A DNA stretch of 64,000 nt from Pseudomonas lurida. GTDB taxonomy: Bacteria; Pseudomonadota; Gammaproteobacteria; Pseudomonadales; Pseudomonadaceae. The position numbers and the translations under genes were made by a program. The stretch is taken from the NCBI RefSeq assembly GCF_002563895.1, contig NZ_PDJB01000001.1:1657501-1721500 (forward strand), read 5' to 3'. Positions 1-8,243 of this stretch are shown here, piece by piece (position 1 is the first letter of the stretch; every line of letters starts with the position of its first letter). The notes under the pieces are model-generated. The model had not been told where the DNA came from. It saw only the letters and a list, made by a program, of their open reading frames with translations, and searched no databases.

Positions 1-245
1 TCGAGGATTTTCTGCACATGGCCATACATCGTGGTGGCCTTGTACGTCGGCCGCATGCCCGCCCGGGTATTGATGAACAGCTCGTCTTCGAAGCTGGTGC
101 GCAGCTTCTTCAGGCTGTAGCTCACGGTGGACTGGCTGACGAACAGCGTTTCGGACACCTCGGTAACGCTGCTCTGGTCGTAGACGGCGATAAACACCAT
201 CAAGTCCTGCATGTCGAGCTTTCTGAGCAAGTTACTGTTTAGCAT
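1..245 (-). CDS. LysR-family transcriptional regulator, 5' part only (runs off the window)
   Basis: The first 81 codons are present, reading leftward out of the window from the ATG at 243-245. The N-terminus is a LysR-type winged helix-turn-helix: MQDLMVFIAVYDQSSVTEVS is followed by the recognition helix region FVSQSTVSYSLKKLR and then ELFINTRAGMRPT. The effector-binding domain is outside the window, so ligand and target cannot be inferred. The gene lies downstream of, and in the same direction as, the MFS carrier at 383-1570, with a 137-base gap. Identification as LysR-type is secure from the HTH; specificity is unknown. Confidence 0.85.
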   Translation of the reverse strand, partial: MLNSNLLRKLDMQDLMVFIAVYDQSSVTEVSETLFVSQSTVSYSLKKLRTSFEDELFINTRAGMRPTYKATTMYGHVQKIL

Positions 246-382
246 CCATTCCGTCCGGTAAGCCTTGGCACTGAAACAGTGCGCGACAAGGGCAAAAGCT
301 TAACGGAACGAACGTACCATTAGAAAGCTCTGTAGGGCGTTTCTATGTTTGGTGTGAGACAAATACTGTTTGCAACACGACG

Positions 383-1570
383 TCAGCCAATGTGCCGTGC
401 GTAATGCCGAGGGTTGAAGCGCGTGACGATCACTAGCATCACCACGATCACCGCTGTCAGCGACCACCAGGCCCATTCGAAGCTGCCCAGTTGGTCGCGG
501 ATCATCCCGGCGATCAAGGGCGACAGCCCGGCAATCAGGTAGCCGATACCTTGCACAAACGCGGTGAGGCCGCCGGCGCGGCGTGGGTTGTCGAGGTGGT
601 CGAGGGACAGGATCAGGCTCATCGGGAACAAGCCACCGATGCCCAGGCCCAGCAGGCAGGGCCACAATAAGCTGAGGTGGTGCGGGCTGAGAATCAAGCC
701 GCAGAAACCCAGGATGATCATCACCAGCAGCACGGCCACCACACCGCGTTTATCCTGGCGACGGTTGGCGATGGCGGGTGTGATCAAGCCGGACACCACT
801 TCCATGGCCGTCAAGAAGCCCAGCAGCAACCCTGCGTTCTGTTCGCTCCAGCCTTGCTCCACGTAGTAGGGCGCCAGCCAGGCCAGCACGCAGGTGTAGG
901 AGGCAGTGCCGAGGCCGAAAAAGACCGCCAGCAACCAGGCGCGGCCGTTAGCGAAAAACGACGCCTGAGGGCCGCGCGCGGCTTGGGGCATCGGCGGCAG
1001 CACGCAGCGTTGCGCATGCCAGGACACCAAGGCCAGCACTGCGAGCACGGCCCAGATCGCCAGGCCGATGCGCCAACTGCCGGTCTGCACCTGCACGAAG
1101 GGTGAAAACGACGCGGCCATTGCCGCACCGCCCATGATCGCGGTGACGTACAGGCCCATGAACAGCGACACATTATCGCTGAACCGCGCTTTGATCAGCG
1201 CCGGCATCAATGCCTGGATCATCGCAATCCCCACGCCGGCGGCGATGGCGCTGACGATCAACTCCAGCGCCGAATCGAGGAACAGCCGTGACAGCGTGGC
1301 CATGCCAATCACCACCAGTGACACCACGATGCTGCGGTGCTCGCCAAAGCGCTTGGCCAGGCCCATGCCAAGGAACATCGCCGCGCCCATGGCCATCACC
1401 GGCAACATGGTCAGTAGGGCTGCGCTGCTGAAGCTCAAGGCCACCTCCGCGCGGATCGATGACAACAACGGGCCGACGGCAGCCATCGATGGGCGCAGGT
1501 TGAGGGCGACCAGCACGACGCTGATCATCAGCCAAAGGGCGGTGGTGGGTTTGGTGTGGACGGTTTCCAT
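383..1570 (-). CDS. MFS transporter, CynX/NimT (cyanate/2-nitroimidazole) family
   Basis: This is a roughly 395-residue polytopic inner-membrane carrier with about 12 hydrophobic segments. The segment LRPSMAAVGPLLSSIRAE near residue 25 is typical of the CynX/NimT branch of the major facilitator superfamily, whose members move cyanate, nitroimidazoles or similar small compounds. I chose the ATG at 1570 (METVHTKPTT), because an upstream in-frame ATG at 1675 would add 35 residues of non-membrane sequence unlike the family. No cyanase gene is nearby, so cyanate is not implied as substrate. A LysR gene follows downstream. The family call is good; the substrate is unknown. Confidence 0.8.
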   Translation of the reverse strand: METVHTKPTTALWLMISVVLVALNLRPSMAAVGPLLSSIRAEVALSFSSAALLTMLPVMAMGAAMFLGMGLAKRFGEHRSIVVSLVVIGMATLSRLFLDSALELIVSAIAAGVGIAMIQALMPALIKARFSDNVSLFMGLYVTAIMGGAAMAASFSPFVQVQTGSWRIGLAIWAVLAVLALVSWHAQRCVLPPMPQAARGPQASFFANGRAWLLAVFFGLGTASYTCVLAWLAPYYVEQGWSEQNAGLLLGFLTAMEVVSGLITPAIANRRQDKRGVVAVLLVMIILGFCGLILSPHHLSLLWPCLLGLGIGGLFPMSLILSLDHLDNPRRAGGLTAFVQGIGYLIAGLSPLIAGMIRDQLGSFEWAWWSLTAVIVVMLVIVTRFNPRHYARHIG

Positions 1571-1685
1571 GGTGCGGCCTTGAATGAACGAGGGGCAATC
1601 AGGCCATGGGTGGGGGAGTGGGGCAAATGAGAAAGTCGCAGGTGCTATTGAAAAATTGCGGGTTGGTTGACACAACGCCGATCCA

Positions 1686-2083
1686 ATGGGGGAGCTGGCT
1701 TGCCCACAAAGGCGGCCTGACAGCCAACCCCTATCTGCCTGTCACCTCGCGATCCAAAAATGTGGGAGCGGGCTTGCTCGCGAAGGCGGCCCCGCAGCCA
1801 ACCACCCTCTAACTGTCACCCCGCGCTCCAACTGTGGGAGCGGGCTTGCCCGCGAAGGCGGCCTGACAGCCGACCACTCTCTGCCTGACACCTCGCGATT
1901 CAAAAATGTGTGAGCGGGCTTGCCCGCGAAGGCGGCCTGACAGCCGACCACTCTCTCCCTGACACCCCACGATCTAAAAATGTGGGAGCGGGCTTGCCCG
2001 CGAAGGCGGCCTGACAGCCAACCACTCTCTTCCTGACACCCCGCGATCCAACTGTGGGAGCGGGCTTGCCCGCGAAGGCGGCC
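1686..2083 (+). repeat. Tandem array of six direct REP palindrome units, period about 73 bp
   Basis: Units containing TGTGGGAGCGGGCTTGCCCG followed by CGAAGGCGGC start near 1686, 1760, 1832, 1907, 1980 and 2053, all in the same orientation. They are separated by similar spacers that read roughly CTGACAGCC-GACCACTCTC-TGCCTGACACC-TCGCGATC. The first unit is the most degenerate. The palindromic core is the Pseudomonas REP element, normally mobilised by RAYT transposases and usually found as inverted pairs. Here the whole REP-plus-spacer unit is repeated head to tail. There is no gene inside. Confidence 0.9.
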
Positions 2084-2252
2084 TGACAGCCGACCTGGAT
2101 GTTGGATCAGACCGGGGACATATCCGTTATTCAGGTAACGGCTGCTATGGGTTCCGCTCTTACAGCGGCTCACTTTTGAACAGCGCAAAAGTAAGCAAAA
2201 CGCTCTTGCCCCAACACTCGGCACCTCGCTCACGCTCGGTGTGCCCGTAATC

Positions 2253-2346
2253 CGACAGTGATTTGGGGGGCCGCCGCCACGCGCCCTCCATGGCGCGGGG
2301 CGGCTAAACCGGCATCCCTGCCGGTTTACCCCCCAAATCCCTGTCG
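2253..2346 (+). other. Three-way-junction-forming core of dispersed repeat (copy A)
   Basis: Outer arms 2253-2270 (CGACAGTGATTTGGGGGG) and 2329-2346 (CCCCCCAAATCCCTGTCG) pair with 17 of 18 matches. Between them sit two independent hairpins. The first pairs 2273-2285 with 2292-2304 (12 of 13 pairs, 6-nt loop). The second pairs 2305-2313 with 2320-2328 (9 perfect pairs TAAACCGGC/GCCGGTTTA, 6-nt loop). Single-stranded DNA or RNA of either strand could fold into a three-way junction. The same fold is conserved in copy B at 13437-13530. Confidence 0.75.
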
Positions 2347-2378
2347 AATTCCGGCCAGCGTGTTTGATGGGGCGCCTG

Positions 2379-2414
2379 AGATCAAGAGCAGGATCAAGAG
2401 CAGGATCAAGAGCA
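2379..2414 (+). repeat. 12-bp tandem repeat inside dispersed repeat copy A (three units)
   Basis: GATCAAGAGCAG occurs two times in perfect tandem, followed by a third unit ending in A instead of G. The homologous place in the inverted copy near 13395 has only two units, one with a base change. This is therefore a copy-number-variable site within the dispersed repeat. Confidence 0.8.
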
Positions 2415-2516
2415 ACAGCGGCTCGCTTCGCATCGTGGTTAGGGGTGGTTGCTTCACTGTTGTGGGGATGCCGGTCTTTTCACAGGTGAGCCAGTTCCCA
2501 TGTGAATGTTGCGTGG

Positions 2517-3959
2517 CTAGTTAGACCGGATCACGTGCTTGATCTCTTGGAACGCCGCCAGCCCCCACGGCCCCAATTCGCGGCCGATGCTGCTCTGCTT
2601 GTAACCGCCCCATGCGGTTTGCGGGAAGATTACTTGCGGTGCGTTGATCCACACCAGCCCGGCTTGCAAGGCATTGGCCACGCGTTCGGCGGTCTCGGTA
2701 TTGGCACTGACCACACTGGCGACCAGGCCGAAGTCACTGTTATTGGCAAGGGCGATAGCTTCTTCCTCCGAGGCAAAACGACGTACACACAGTACCGGGC
2801 CGAAAATTTCTTCGTTCCACAGTGCGCTGTCCAACGGCACATCGGTGAACACGGTGGGACGAATGAAGAAGCCCTTCGGCAAGTCCACCGGCCGCGCGCC
2901 ACCGCAGAGTAAGCGGGCGCCGTCTTCGAGGCCTCGTTGGATATGCCCCAGCACCCGCTGATACTGCACGCGGTTGATCAAGGCACCCATTTCCACCGCG
3001 TCGGCAAACGGATCGGCCACGCGAATGCCTTCGGCCCGCGCCTGCAGACGCTGCAGGAATGCATCCGCCATGCTGTCCGCTACCAGTACGCGGCTGGTGG
3101 CGGAACACATCTGGCCGGCATTGAAAAAACCGCCGCCACAGGCCAGTTCCACCGCCAGGTCCAGGTCGGCGTCCGCCAGTACCAGCAACGAGGACTTACC
3201 GCCCAATTCCAGGCTCACACCCTTGATGGTTTCGGCGGCGCGCTGCATTACGTGCACACCGACTGCGTTACTGCCGGTGAAGGAAATCTTCGCCACCCGA
3301 TGATCCGCCGCCAGCGGCGCGCCGACCTCCAGGCCCGGGCCACACACGAGGTTGAATACCCCAGCCGGCAAGCCTGCCTCGGCGATGATCCGCGCCAACT
3401 GTAGCTCTGCCAACGGCGTCACTTCCGAGGGCTTCAGCACCACGCAGCAACCGGCTGCGAGGGCCGGTGCGAGTTTCCAGGCGGTGGTCACCATCGGGAA
3501 ATTCCACGGCACGATCAGCCCCACCACGCCGCACGGTTCACGCCGCAGGCGTGCGCTGAAGTCGGCGCTGGGCAGCACTACCGGACGGTCCTGGCCGGCG
3601 TCCATGCCGTCGGCCACCGTGGCGTAGTACTCGAAGGTGGCGATCACGTCGTCCACATCAATCGCCGCTTCAAACAGCGGCTTGCCATTGTTGCTCGACT
3701 GCAGGTGCATCAGCTGTTCGCGCTGCTCGCTCACGCCCTGGGCGATCTTGCGCAGCAGCGCGCCGCGATCGCGGCCGGTGCTTTTCGACCAACCGACAAA
3801 GGCGGCACTGGCCGCATCCACCGCCAGGGCCACGGTGCTCGCATCGCCAACGCTGACCTTGGCCAAAACGGCCTCGCTGGCCGGGTTGATCACCTCAAGT
3901 ACTTCATGACCGGCACGCCACGAACCGTCGATATAGATCCCGTTCAACACCGCGCTCAT
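2517..3959 (-). CDS. Aldehyde dehydrogenase, probably 4-guanidinobutyraldehyde-type
   Basis: An NAD(P)-dependent aldehyde dehydrogenase of about 480 residues, oxidising an aldehyde to the acid in the cytoplasm. It shows the PWNFP substrate/cofactor motif, the general-base region SLELGGKSSLLV and the catalytic cysteine in FFNAGQMCSATSR. The ATG at 3957-3959 overlaps the stop of the upstream decarboxylase gene by four bases (ATGA), implying translational coupling. An in-frame ATG seven codons earlier lies inside that gene and is less likely. If the upstream enzyme is AruI, its product 4-guanidinobutanal would be the natural substrate here, giving 4-guanidinobutanoate. That assignment is inference from context; the family itself is certain. 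The 3' end lies beside repeat copy A. Confidence 0.88.
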   Translation of the reverse strand: MSAVLNGIYIDGSWRAGHEVLEVINPASEAVLAKVSVGDASTVALAVDAASAAFVGWSKSTGRDRGALLRKIAQGVSEQREQLMHLQSSNNGKPLFEAAIDVDDVIATFEYYATVADGMDAGQDRPVVLPSADFSARLRREPCGVVGLIVPWNFPMVTTAWKLAPALAAGCCVVLKPSEVTPLAELQLARIIAEAGLPAGVFNLVCGPGLEVGAPLAADHRVAKISFTGSNAVGVHVMQRAAETIKGVSLELGGKSSLLVLADADLDLAVELACGGGFFNAGQMCSATSRVLVADSMADAFLQRLQARAEGIRVADPFADAVEMGALINRVQYQRVLGHIQRGLEDGARLLCGGARPVDLPKGFFIRPTVFTDVPLDSALWNEEIFGPVLCVRRFASEEEAIALANNSDFGLVASVVSANTETAERVANALQAGLVWINAPQVIFPQTAWGGYKQSSIGRELGPWGLAAFQEIKHVIRSN

Positions 3960-5581
3960 ACCGCGACCTCCCGCATCCACTGGCCCTGTTCGATTTCAAT
4001 CAGCGTCGGCCCCGGGCGATCTGCAGCACTGCGCAATGCCGTACGCAGGTGCGCGATGCCCTGGATGCTTTCGGCAGCACAACCCAGTGCCTTGGCCACC
4101 CCGATGAAGTCCGGGGTGTAGATGTCTACGCCGACCGGCTCGATCGCGCGGTTGACCATGTATTTCTTGATCTCTTCATAGCCGTGGTTATTCCACAGCA
4201 GCACGATGACCGGCGTGCGGGCTTCCACGGCGCTGGCCAGTTCCGACAAGGTGAATTGCAGGCCGCCGTCGCCGATCAGGCACACCACCGGTTGCCCGTC
4301 GCCGCGCCCCAGCCAGGCACCGATGGCGGCGGGCAGGGCATAGCCCAAGGTGCCGTAGCCAGTGGATGAGTTGAACCAGCGGCGCGGGTGGTCGAGGTTC
4401 AGGGTCAGGTTGCCGCTGTACACCGGTTGGGTGGAATCGCCGACCAGCACGGCGTTGGGCAATGTTTCCAGGACAGTGTGGAGGAACAGGGTTTGCGCGC
4501 GGGTAGCCGCATCCCAGGCAGGGTTCAGTTCGGCCCATAGGCGCGCGACACGCTCAGCGCCCCAGGCACTGTCACGGGGTGGCAATGGCTTGCTGTCCAG
4601 TTCGGCGAGCAAGGCTTCGGCGGCCATGTGTGCATCGGCCACCAAGGCGACTTGAGGCGGGTAGTTGCGCACGGTCTGGTCCGGGTCGATGTCGACGCGC
4701 AGCAACGCGCCGGGAATCTCGAAGCCCCCGGCGAAGGTCACGTCATAGTCGGTTTCTGCCAGTTCGGTGCCGATGGCCAGGACCACGTCTGCTTCTGCCA
4801 CCAACGCGCGGGTGGCGACCAGGGTCTGGGTCGAGCCGATCAGCAGCGGATGGCGGGCAGGCAGCATGCCCTTGGCGTTGATGGTCAGCGCCACTGGCGC
4901 GCCGAGCGCCTCGGCCAATTGCGTCAGTGCCGGGGCTGCATCGATGGCGCCGCCACCGGCCAGAATCAACGGTTTTTTGGCCGCGGCGAGCAACTGGCTC
5001 ATCTGCTTGACCGCCGACGGCGCCGCCCCGGCACGGGCCACGCTCACCGGCTCACTGCCCAGCAGTGCGTCGGCGTTTTCCACCAGCACGTCCAACGGGA
5101 TTTCGATGTGCACCGGGCGCGGTCGCCCGGCCTGGAACAACGCAAAGGCCCGCGCCAATACGCCTGGCAATTCTGCTGCCGACATCAGGGTATGGGAGAA
5201 CGCCGCCACGCCAGCCATCATCGCGCCCTGGTTCGGCAGCTCATGCAACTTGCCGCGCCCGCCGCCCAACTGGCTGCGTGACTGCACGCTGGAAATCACC
5301 AGCATCGGGATCGAGTCGGCATAGGCCTGGCCCATGGCGGTGGTGATATTGGTCATGCCGGGGCCGGTGATGATGAAGCACACGCCAGGCTTGCCGCGGG
5401 TGCGCGCGTAACCGTCGGCCATGAAGCCAGCGCCCTGTTCGTGGCGCGGGGTGACGTGACGGATGCTGGAGCGGGCCAGGCCGCGGTACAGCTCCACGGT
5501 GTGTACGCCGGGGATGCCGAACACCTGGTCCACGCCGTAGCCTTCCAGGAGGTTGACCAATACTTCGCCGCAGGTCGCCAT
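3956..5581 (-). CDS. aruI: Thiamine-diphosphate decarboxylase, AruI-like (5-guanidino-2-oxopentanoate decarboxylase)
   Basis: A 541-residue ThDP enzyme of the acetolactate-synthase/pyruvate-decarboxylase superfamily. The activating glutamate is Glu48 in PRHEQGAGFMADGYAR. The ThDP/Mg motif is GDGGLQFTLSELASAVEARTP ending in WNN near the C-terminus. The N-terminus (GEVLVNLLEGYGVDQVFGIPG, HTVELYRGL) resembles AruI, which decarboxylates 2-ketoarginine in the arginine transaminase pathway, more than biosynthetic IlvB; no small regulatory subunit gene is adjacent. It is coupled by a 4-base overlap to an aldehyde dehydrogenase gene and faces a divergent LysR gene. The transaminase AruH is not in the window. 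Oxalyl-CoA- or benzoylformate-type decarboxylases are alternatives. Confidence 0.7.
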   Translation of the reverse strand: MATCGEVLVNLLEGYGVDQVFGIPGVHTVELYRGLARSSIRHVTPRHEQGAGFMADGYARTRGKPGVCFIITGPGMTNITTAMGQAYADSIPMLVISSVQSRSQLGGGRGKLHELPNQGAMMAGVAAFSHTLMSAAELPGVLARAFALFQAGRPRPVHIEIPLDVLVENADALLGSEPVSVARAGAAPSAVKQMSQLLAAAKKPLILAGGGAIDAAPALTQLAEALGAPVALTINAKGMLPARHPLLIGSTQTLVATRALVAEADVVLAIGTELAETDYDVTFAGGFEIPGALLRVDIDPDQTVRNYPPQVALVADAHMAAEALLAELDSKPLPPRDSAWGAERVARLWAELNPAWDAATRAQTLFLHTVLETLPNAVLVGDSTQPVYSGNLTLNLDHPRRWFNSSTGYGTLGYALPAAIGAWLGRGDGQPVVCLIGDGGLQFTLSELASAVEARTPVIVLLWNNHGYEEIKKYMVNRAIEPVGVDIYTPDFIGVAKALGCAAESIQGIAHLRTALRSAADRPGPTLIEIEQGQWMREVAV

Positions 5582-5692
5582 AGGTGTCGCTCTTATTGTT
5601 GAGGTAGGGCGTTATTGGACCGGCTGGCCCGTAGCGGCAACAATCGATAAAAAGTCATACTAGCCATGTCCTCACGTCATGGCTCAGCCCTC

Positions 5693-6565
5693 ATGAAACG
5701 CCTCCCGCCGCTGCCTGCGTTGCACACCTTCTGGATCACGGCCCAGTGCTGCAACTTCACGCGTGCCGCCGAGCAATTGCACATCACCCAGGGCGCGGTG
5801 AGCCGGCAGGTTGCCGGGCTGGAAAGCCACCTGGGCTACGCGCTGTTCCAACGCCAGGCGCGGGGCTTGAGCCTGACCGAAGAAGGCCGCGAATGGTCGC
5901 TGCGCGCGCAACAGGTGTTCGGCCTGCTCGGCGAGGCGGTCGAGCAGATCGGCAGTCGCCGCCAGACCCTGCAACTCAAGGCCTCCACCTGCGTGATGCG
6001 CTGGCTGCTACCGCGCCTGATGCAATGGCAGAAAGAGCGCCCGGACGTGCCGGTCGAACTCACCACCACGGTGGCCTACACCGTGGACTTTCGCCGTGAG
6101 CAATTCGACGCTGCAGTGATCTATGCGCCTATCGCCGAGCAGTCGGCCGAGGCGCGGCACCTGTTCGATGAACAGCTCACCCCGGTCTGCGCGCCGGCCT
6201 TGCTCGGGAGGTTGCACACCCCGGCAGACCTGCAGCAACAGGTACTGCTGCACCCCACGCGGGACGAGCGGGACTGGGCGCTGTGGCTGAAGGCGGCGAG
6301 TACGCGGCTCAGCAATTTGAGCCAGGGGCATCATTTTGAAACGCTGGATCTGGCCATGACGGTAGCGTCCCAAGGTTCCGGCGTGGCGATTGGCGACAGT
6401 GCGTTGATTGGCGAGGATTTGAAGGCAGGGCGGTTGGCGACGCCGTTTGAACTGCGGGTGCCGACGGGGATGGGGTATTACCTGGTGTATCCGCCGGGCA
6501 CCGAGCCTTCGGCGGGGCTTGAGGCACTGATGGATTGGTTGGTCAGCCAGGCACGACACTCGTAG
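5693..6565 (+). CDS. LysR-family regulator (GcvA-like), likely controls the divergent aruI-like operon
   Basis: A 290-residue LysR protein beginning MKRLPPLPALHTF, the usual GcvA/AmpR-branch start. The helix-turn-helix is FTRAAEQLHITQGAVSRQVA and a LysR substrate-binding domain follows. An in-frame ATG nine codons upstream (5666) is also possible; neither start has a clear Shine-Dalgarno. It is transcribed away from the decarboxylase/ALDH operon across a gap of about 110 bases, the classic arrangement for a LysR activator and its target. The inducer is unknown, with arginine or 2-ketoarginine a reasonable guess from the neighbours. Confidence 0.85.
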   Translation: MKRLPPLPALHTFWITAQCCNFTRAAEQLHITQGAVSRQVAGLESHLGYALFQRQARGLSLTEEGREWSLRAQQVFGLLGEAVEQIGSRRQTLQLKASTCVMRWLLPRLMQWQKERPDVPVELTTTVAYTVDFRREQFDAAVIYAPIAEQSAEARHLFDEQLTPVCAPALLGRLHTPADLQQQVLLHPTRDERDWALWLKAASTRLSNLSQGHHFETLDLAMTVASQGSGVAIGDSALIGEDLKAGRLATPFELRVPTGMGYYLVYPPGTEPSAGLEALMDWLVSQARHS

Positions 6566-6624
6566 CGCTGAAGATCAACCGTGGGGGCTGGCTGGCCAGC
6601 TCCCACCGTTTTAACCGTGTCGGG

Positions 6625-7239
6625 TCAGTAACCCACGGTGAAGCGTTGGCGCGAGTGTTTCGGCGATTCAACTTCGTCGATCAGGGCGATGGCGTAGTCG
6701 GCAAAGCTGATCCAGCTACGGCCTTCGCTGCTCACCAGCAGATCATCCTGGCCCACACGGAATGTGCCGGTACGTTCGGTTTCAACGAACTCCGCCGATG
6801 GCGACAGGAAGGTCCAATCCAATGCTTTTTCCTGACGCAACGTGTCGAGAAACGCTGCGCCTGCGCTGGCTTCGGCCTTGTACTCAGCCGGGAAACCTTC
6901 GCTGTCGATCACCCGACCGCCACCCGGCAGCAGCAGAGAACCGGCCCCGCCCACTACCAGCAAGCGTTTCACCCCGGCTTTCTTCACGGGCTCGATCACG
7001 GCACTGGCGGGCAGGGTGGCAAAGTGCGCCGCGCTGATCACCACGTCGCTGCCGCTGATGGCCTGTTGCAGGGCGTCGGCATCCAGTGCATCAACTTGCT
7101 TCACGGTGACGCCCGGGCGCACGGCCAATGGGTCGGTATTGCGCGCAATGGCCACGACGCTATGCCCACGGCGCAAGGCTTCTTCCAGCAGTTGGCTACC
7201 GGCACGGCCGGTGGCCCCAATGATTGCGATCTTGCTCAT
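6625..7239 (-). CDS. NAD(P)-binding oxidoreductase, atypical SDR (NmrA/YwnB-like)
   Basis: A 204-residue single-domain Rossmann protein. The N-terminal glycine motif IAIIGATGRAGSQLLEEALRRG binds NAD(P), and the later segment LDWTFLSPSAEF is typical of the NAD(P)H-binding family with flavin-reductase-like or NmrA-like members. The classical SDR YxxxK pair is not evident, as usual for this subgroup. It starts 33 bases after the MBL-fold gene ends, in the same direction, so the two are probably cotranscribed. The substrate is unknown. Confidence 0.8.
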   Translation of the reverse strand: MSKIAIIGATGRAGSQLLEEALRRGHSVVAIARNTDPLAVRPGVTVKQVDALDADALQQAISGSDVVISAAHFATLPASAVIEPVKKAGVKRLLVVGGAGSLLLPGGGRVIDSEGFPAEYKAEASAGAAFLDTLRQEKALDWTFLSPSAEFVETERTGTFRVGQDDLLVSSEGRSWISFADYAIALIDEVESPKHSRQRFTVGY

Positions 7240-7272
7240 GACGTTCTCCAGTACGTTAAGGGTTAAAACCCA

Positions 7273-8139
7273 TCACCACTTCATTTCGCCCTTGGCGACT
7301 TTGGCGCTCAGTTCCAGGCTGCTTTCGTCTTCAAGGTTCGGGTAACGCTTTTTCATCGCCGCGATCAGTGCAGTCGAGTCCTTGGCCTTGGCGGTCTCGA
7401 TATCGAAAGCCTTGATGTAGTCGGCGGTAAAGGCCACGGACTGTACGGTGGGCGTACCCAGGTAGTGGCCCGGAATCACGGTGGACGGTTTCAGGTCCTG
7501 GATGCGTTGCAAGGTGGCCAGCCAGTCGGTGTGGGACTTCGCGGTTTGCGTATCGGCCATCCAGACGTGGGTGTTTTCAAAGACGACGACGCCCCCGACC
7601 ACGGCCTTGATCGATGGAATCCACACAAAGGTGCGGTCCGGTTGCGCGCCGTCCAGGCCGATCACTTCCAGCGTCTTGCCTTCGAGGGTCAGGGTATGGC
7701 CTTTCAGCACTTGCGGGATGATGGCTTTGCTTGGCTTGTCTGCCCCCAGCTTCGGGCTCCAGAACGCGATTTTTTGCTCAATGGTGGCCTTGATGTGGTT
7801 CACCACGGGCTGGGTTGCCAGTACCTTCGCGTCGGGGAAAGCGGCCGTCAGGGTGTCGAGGCCAAAGTAGAAGTCAGGGTCGCCGTCGCTGACATAGATG
7901 GTGGTCAAGTGCTTGCCGCTGGCGCGAATCTTTGCCACAAGCTGCTCGGCTTGGGACTTGCCGAATTGGGCGTTCACCAGGATGAGGTCTTTCTCGCCGC
8001 TGACCAGCACCGAGCTCACGGGCATCATCGCCGAGGTGCCGGGGTTGTAGGCGTCCAGCTTCAGGTCGGCGGCCGCGGCATGGGCGGCGAAGGCCAGGGC
8101 AGCCGTGGCGATGGCCAATCGTTTGAGCGTCGAGATCAT
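7273..8139 (-). CDS. Exported MBL-fold protein with a degenerate metal-binding motif
   Basis: A 288-residue protein with a signal peptide (MISTLKRLAIATAALAFAAH, then AAAADLKL). The metallo-beta-lactamase fold is recognisable: the first strands read SSVLVSGEKDLILVNAQFG, the distal histidine loop is VIPGHYLG, and a WMADTQT segment precedes it. The place of the family HxHxDH motif reads SDGDPDF, so two histidines are replaced by aspartates and the last by phenylalanine. The protein may bind metal differently or be inactive as a hydrolase. It faces a LysR gene and is followed by an NAD(P)-binding protein gene. It should act in the periplasm; the substrate is unknown. Confidence 0.75.
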   Translation of the reverse strand: MISTLKRLAIATAALAFAAHAAAADLKLDAYNPGTSAMMPVSSVLVSGEKDLILVNAQFGKSQAEQLVAKIRASGKHLTTIYVSDGDPDFYFGLDTLTAAFPDAKVLATQPVVNHIKATIEQKIAFWSPKLGADKPSKAIIPQVLKGHTLTLEGKTLEVIGLDGAQPDRTFVWIPSIKAVVGGVVVFENTHVWMADTQTAKSHTDWLATLQRIQDLKPSTVIPGHYLGTPTVQSVAFTADYIKAFDIETAKAKDSTALIAAMKKRYPNLEDESSLELSAKVAKGEMKW

Positions 8140-8243
8140 GTGCAGCTCCAGCAGGAGGTAAGTGATGCACAGAGCTTAGTTGCACCAAACACAACAAAAA
8201 ATGCCATGCTTGGACATAGTTTGTTTCTAAAAGCGGGCAAATC

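Larger units (their letters stand above)
2090..2460 (+). repeat. Long dispersed intergenic repeat, copy A
   Basis: The block from about 2090 (CTGGATGTTGGATCAGACCG) to about 2460 recurs in reverse complement at about 13320-13705. The two are near-identical over the 94-bp core and the following segment up to the GATCAAGAGCAG repeat. They are more diverged in the half nearest the REP array, for example around 2165-2215. It contains several self-complementary stretches, including CCGTTATTCAGGTAACGG (2124-2141) and CCGCTCTTACAGCGG (2154-2168). A frame stays open through it in both copies, but the sequence looks structural rather than coding. It resembles the multi-copy intergenic repeat families reported from P. 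fluorescens genomes; the exact family is not assignable here. Confidence 0.85.

Noticed and set aside
1686..2083. Regular ~73-bp repeats considered as a CRISPR array
   Set aside because: The spacers are themselves repeated, the unit is the REP palindrome seen singly elsewhere, and no cas gene is present.
1742..2233. Minus-strand frame spanning the REP array and part of the repeat (mirror frame at 13492-13908)
   Set aside because: The peptide is itself a translation of REP units (recurring GRLRGQARSH), which argues against a real protein.
2258..2524. Open frame through repeat copy A that also exists in copy B (13277-13525) with nearly identical translation
   Set aside because: Identity follows from the near-identical DNA; no ribosome site, the frame crosses hairpin arms, and the ends differ by repeat expansions. 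Treated as non-coding repeat.
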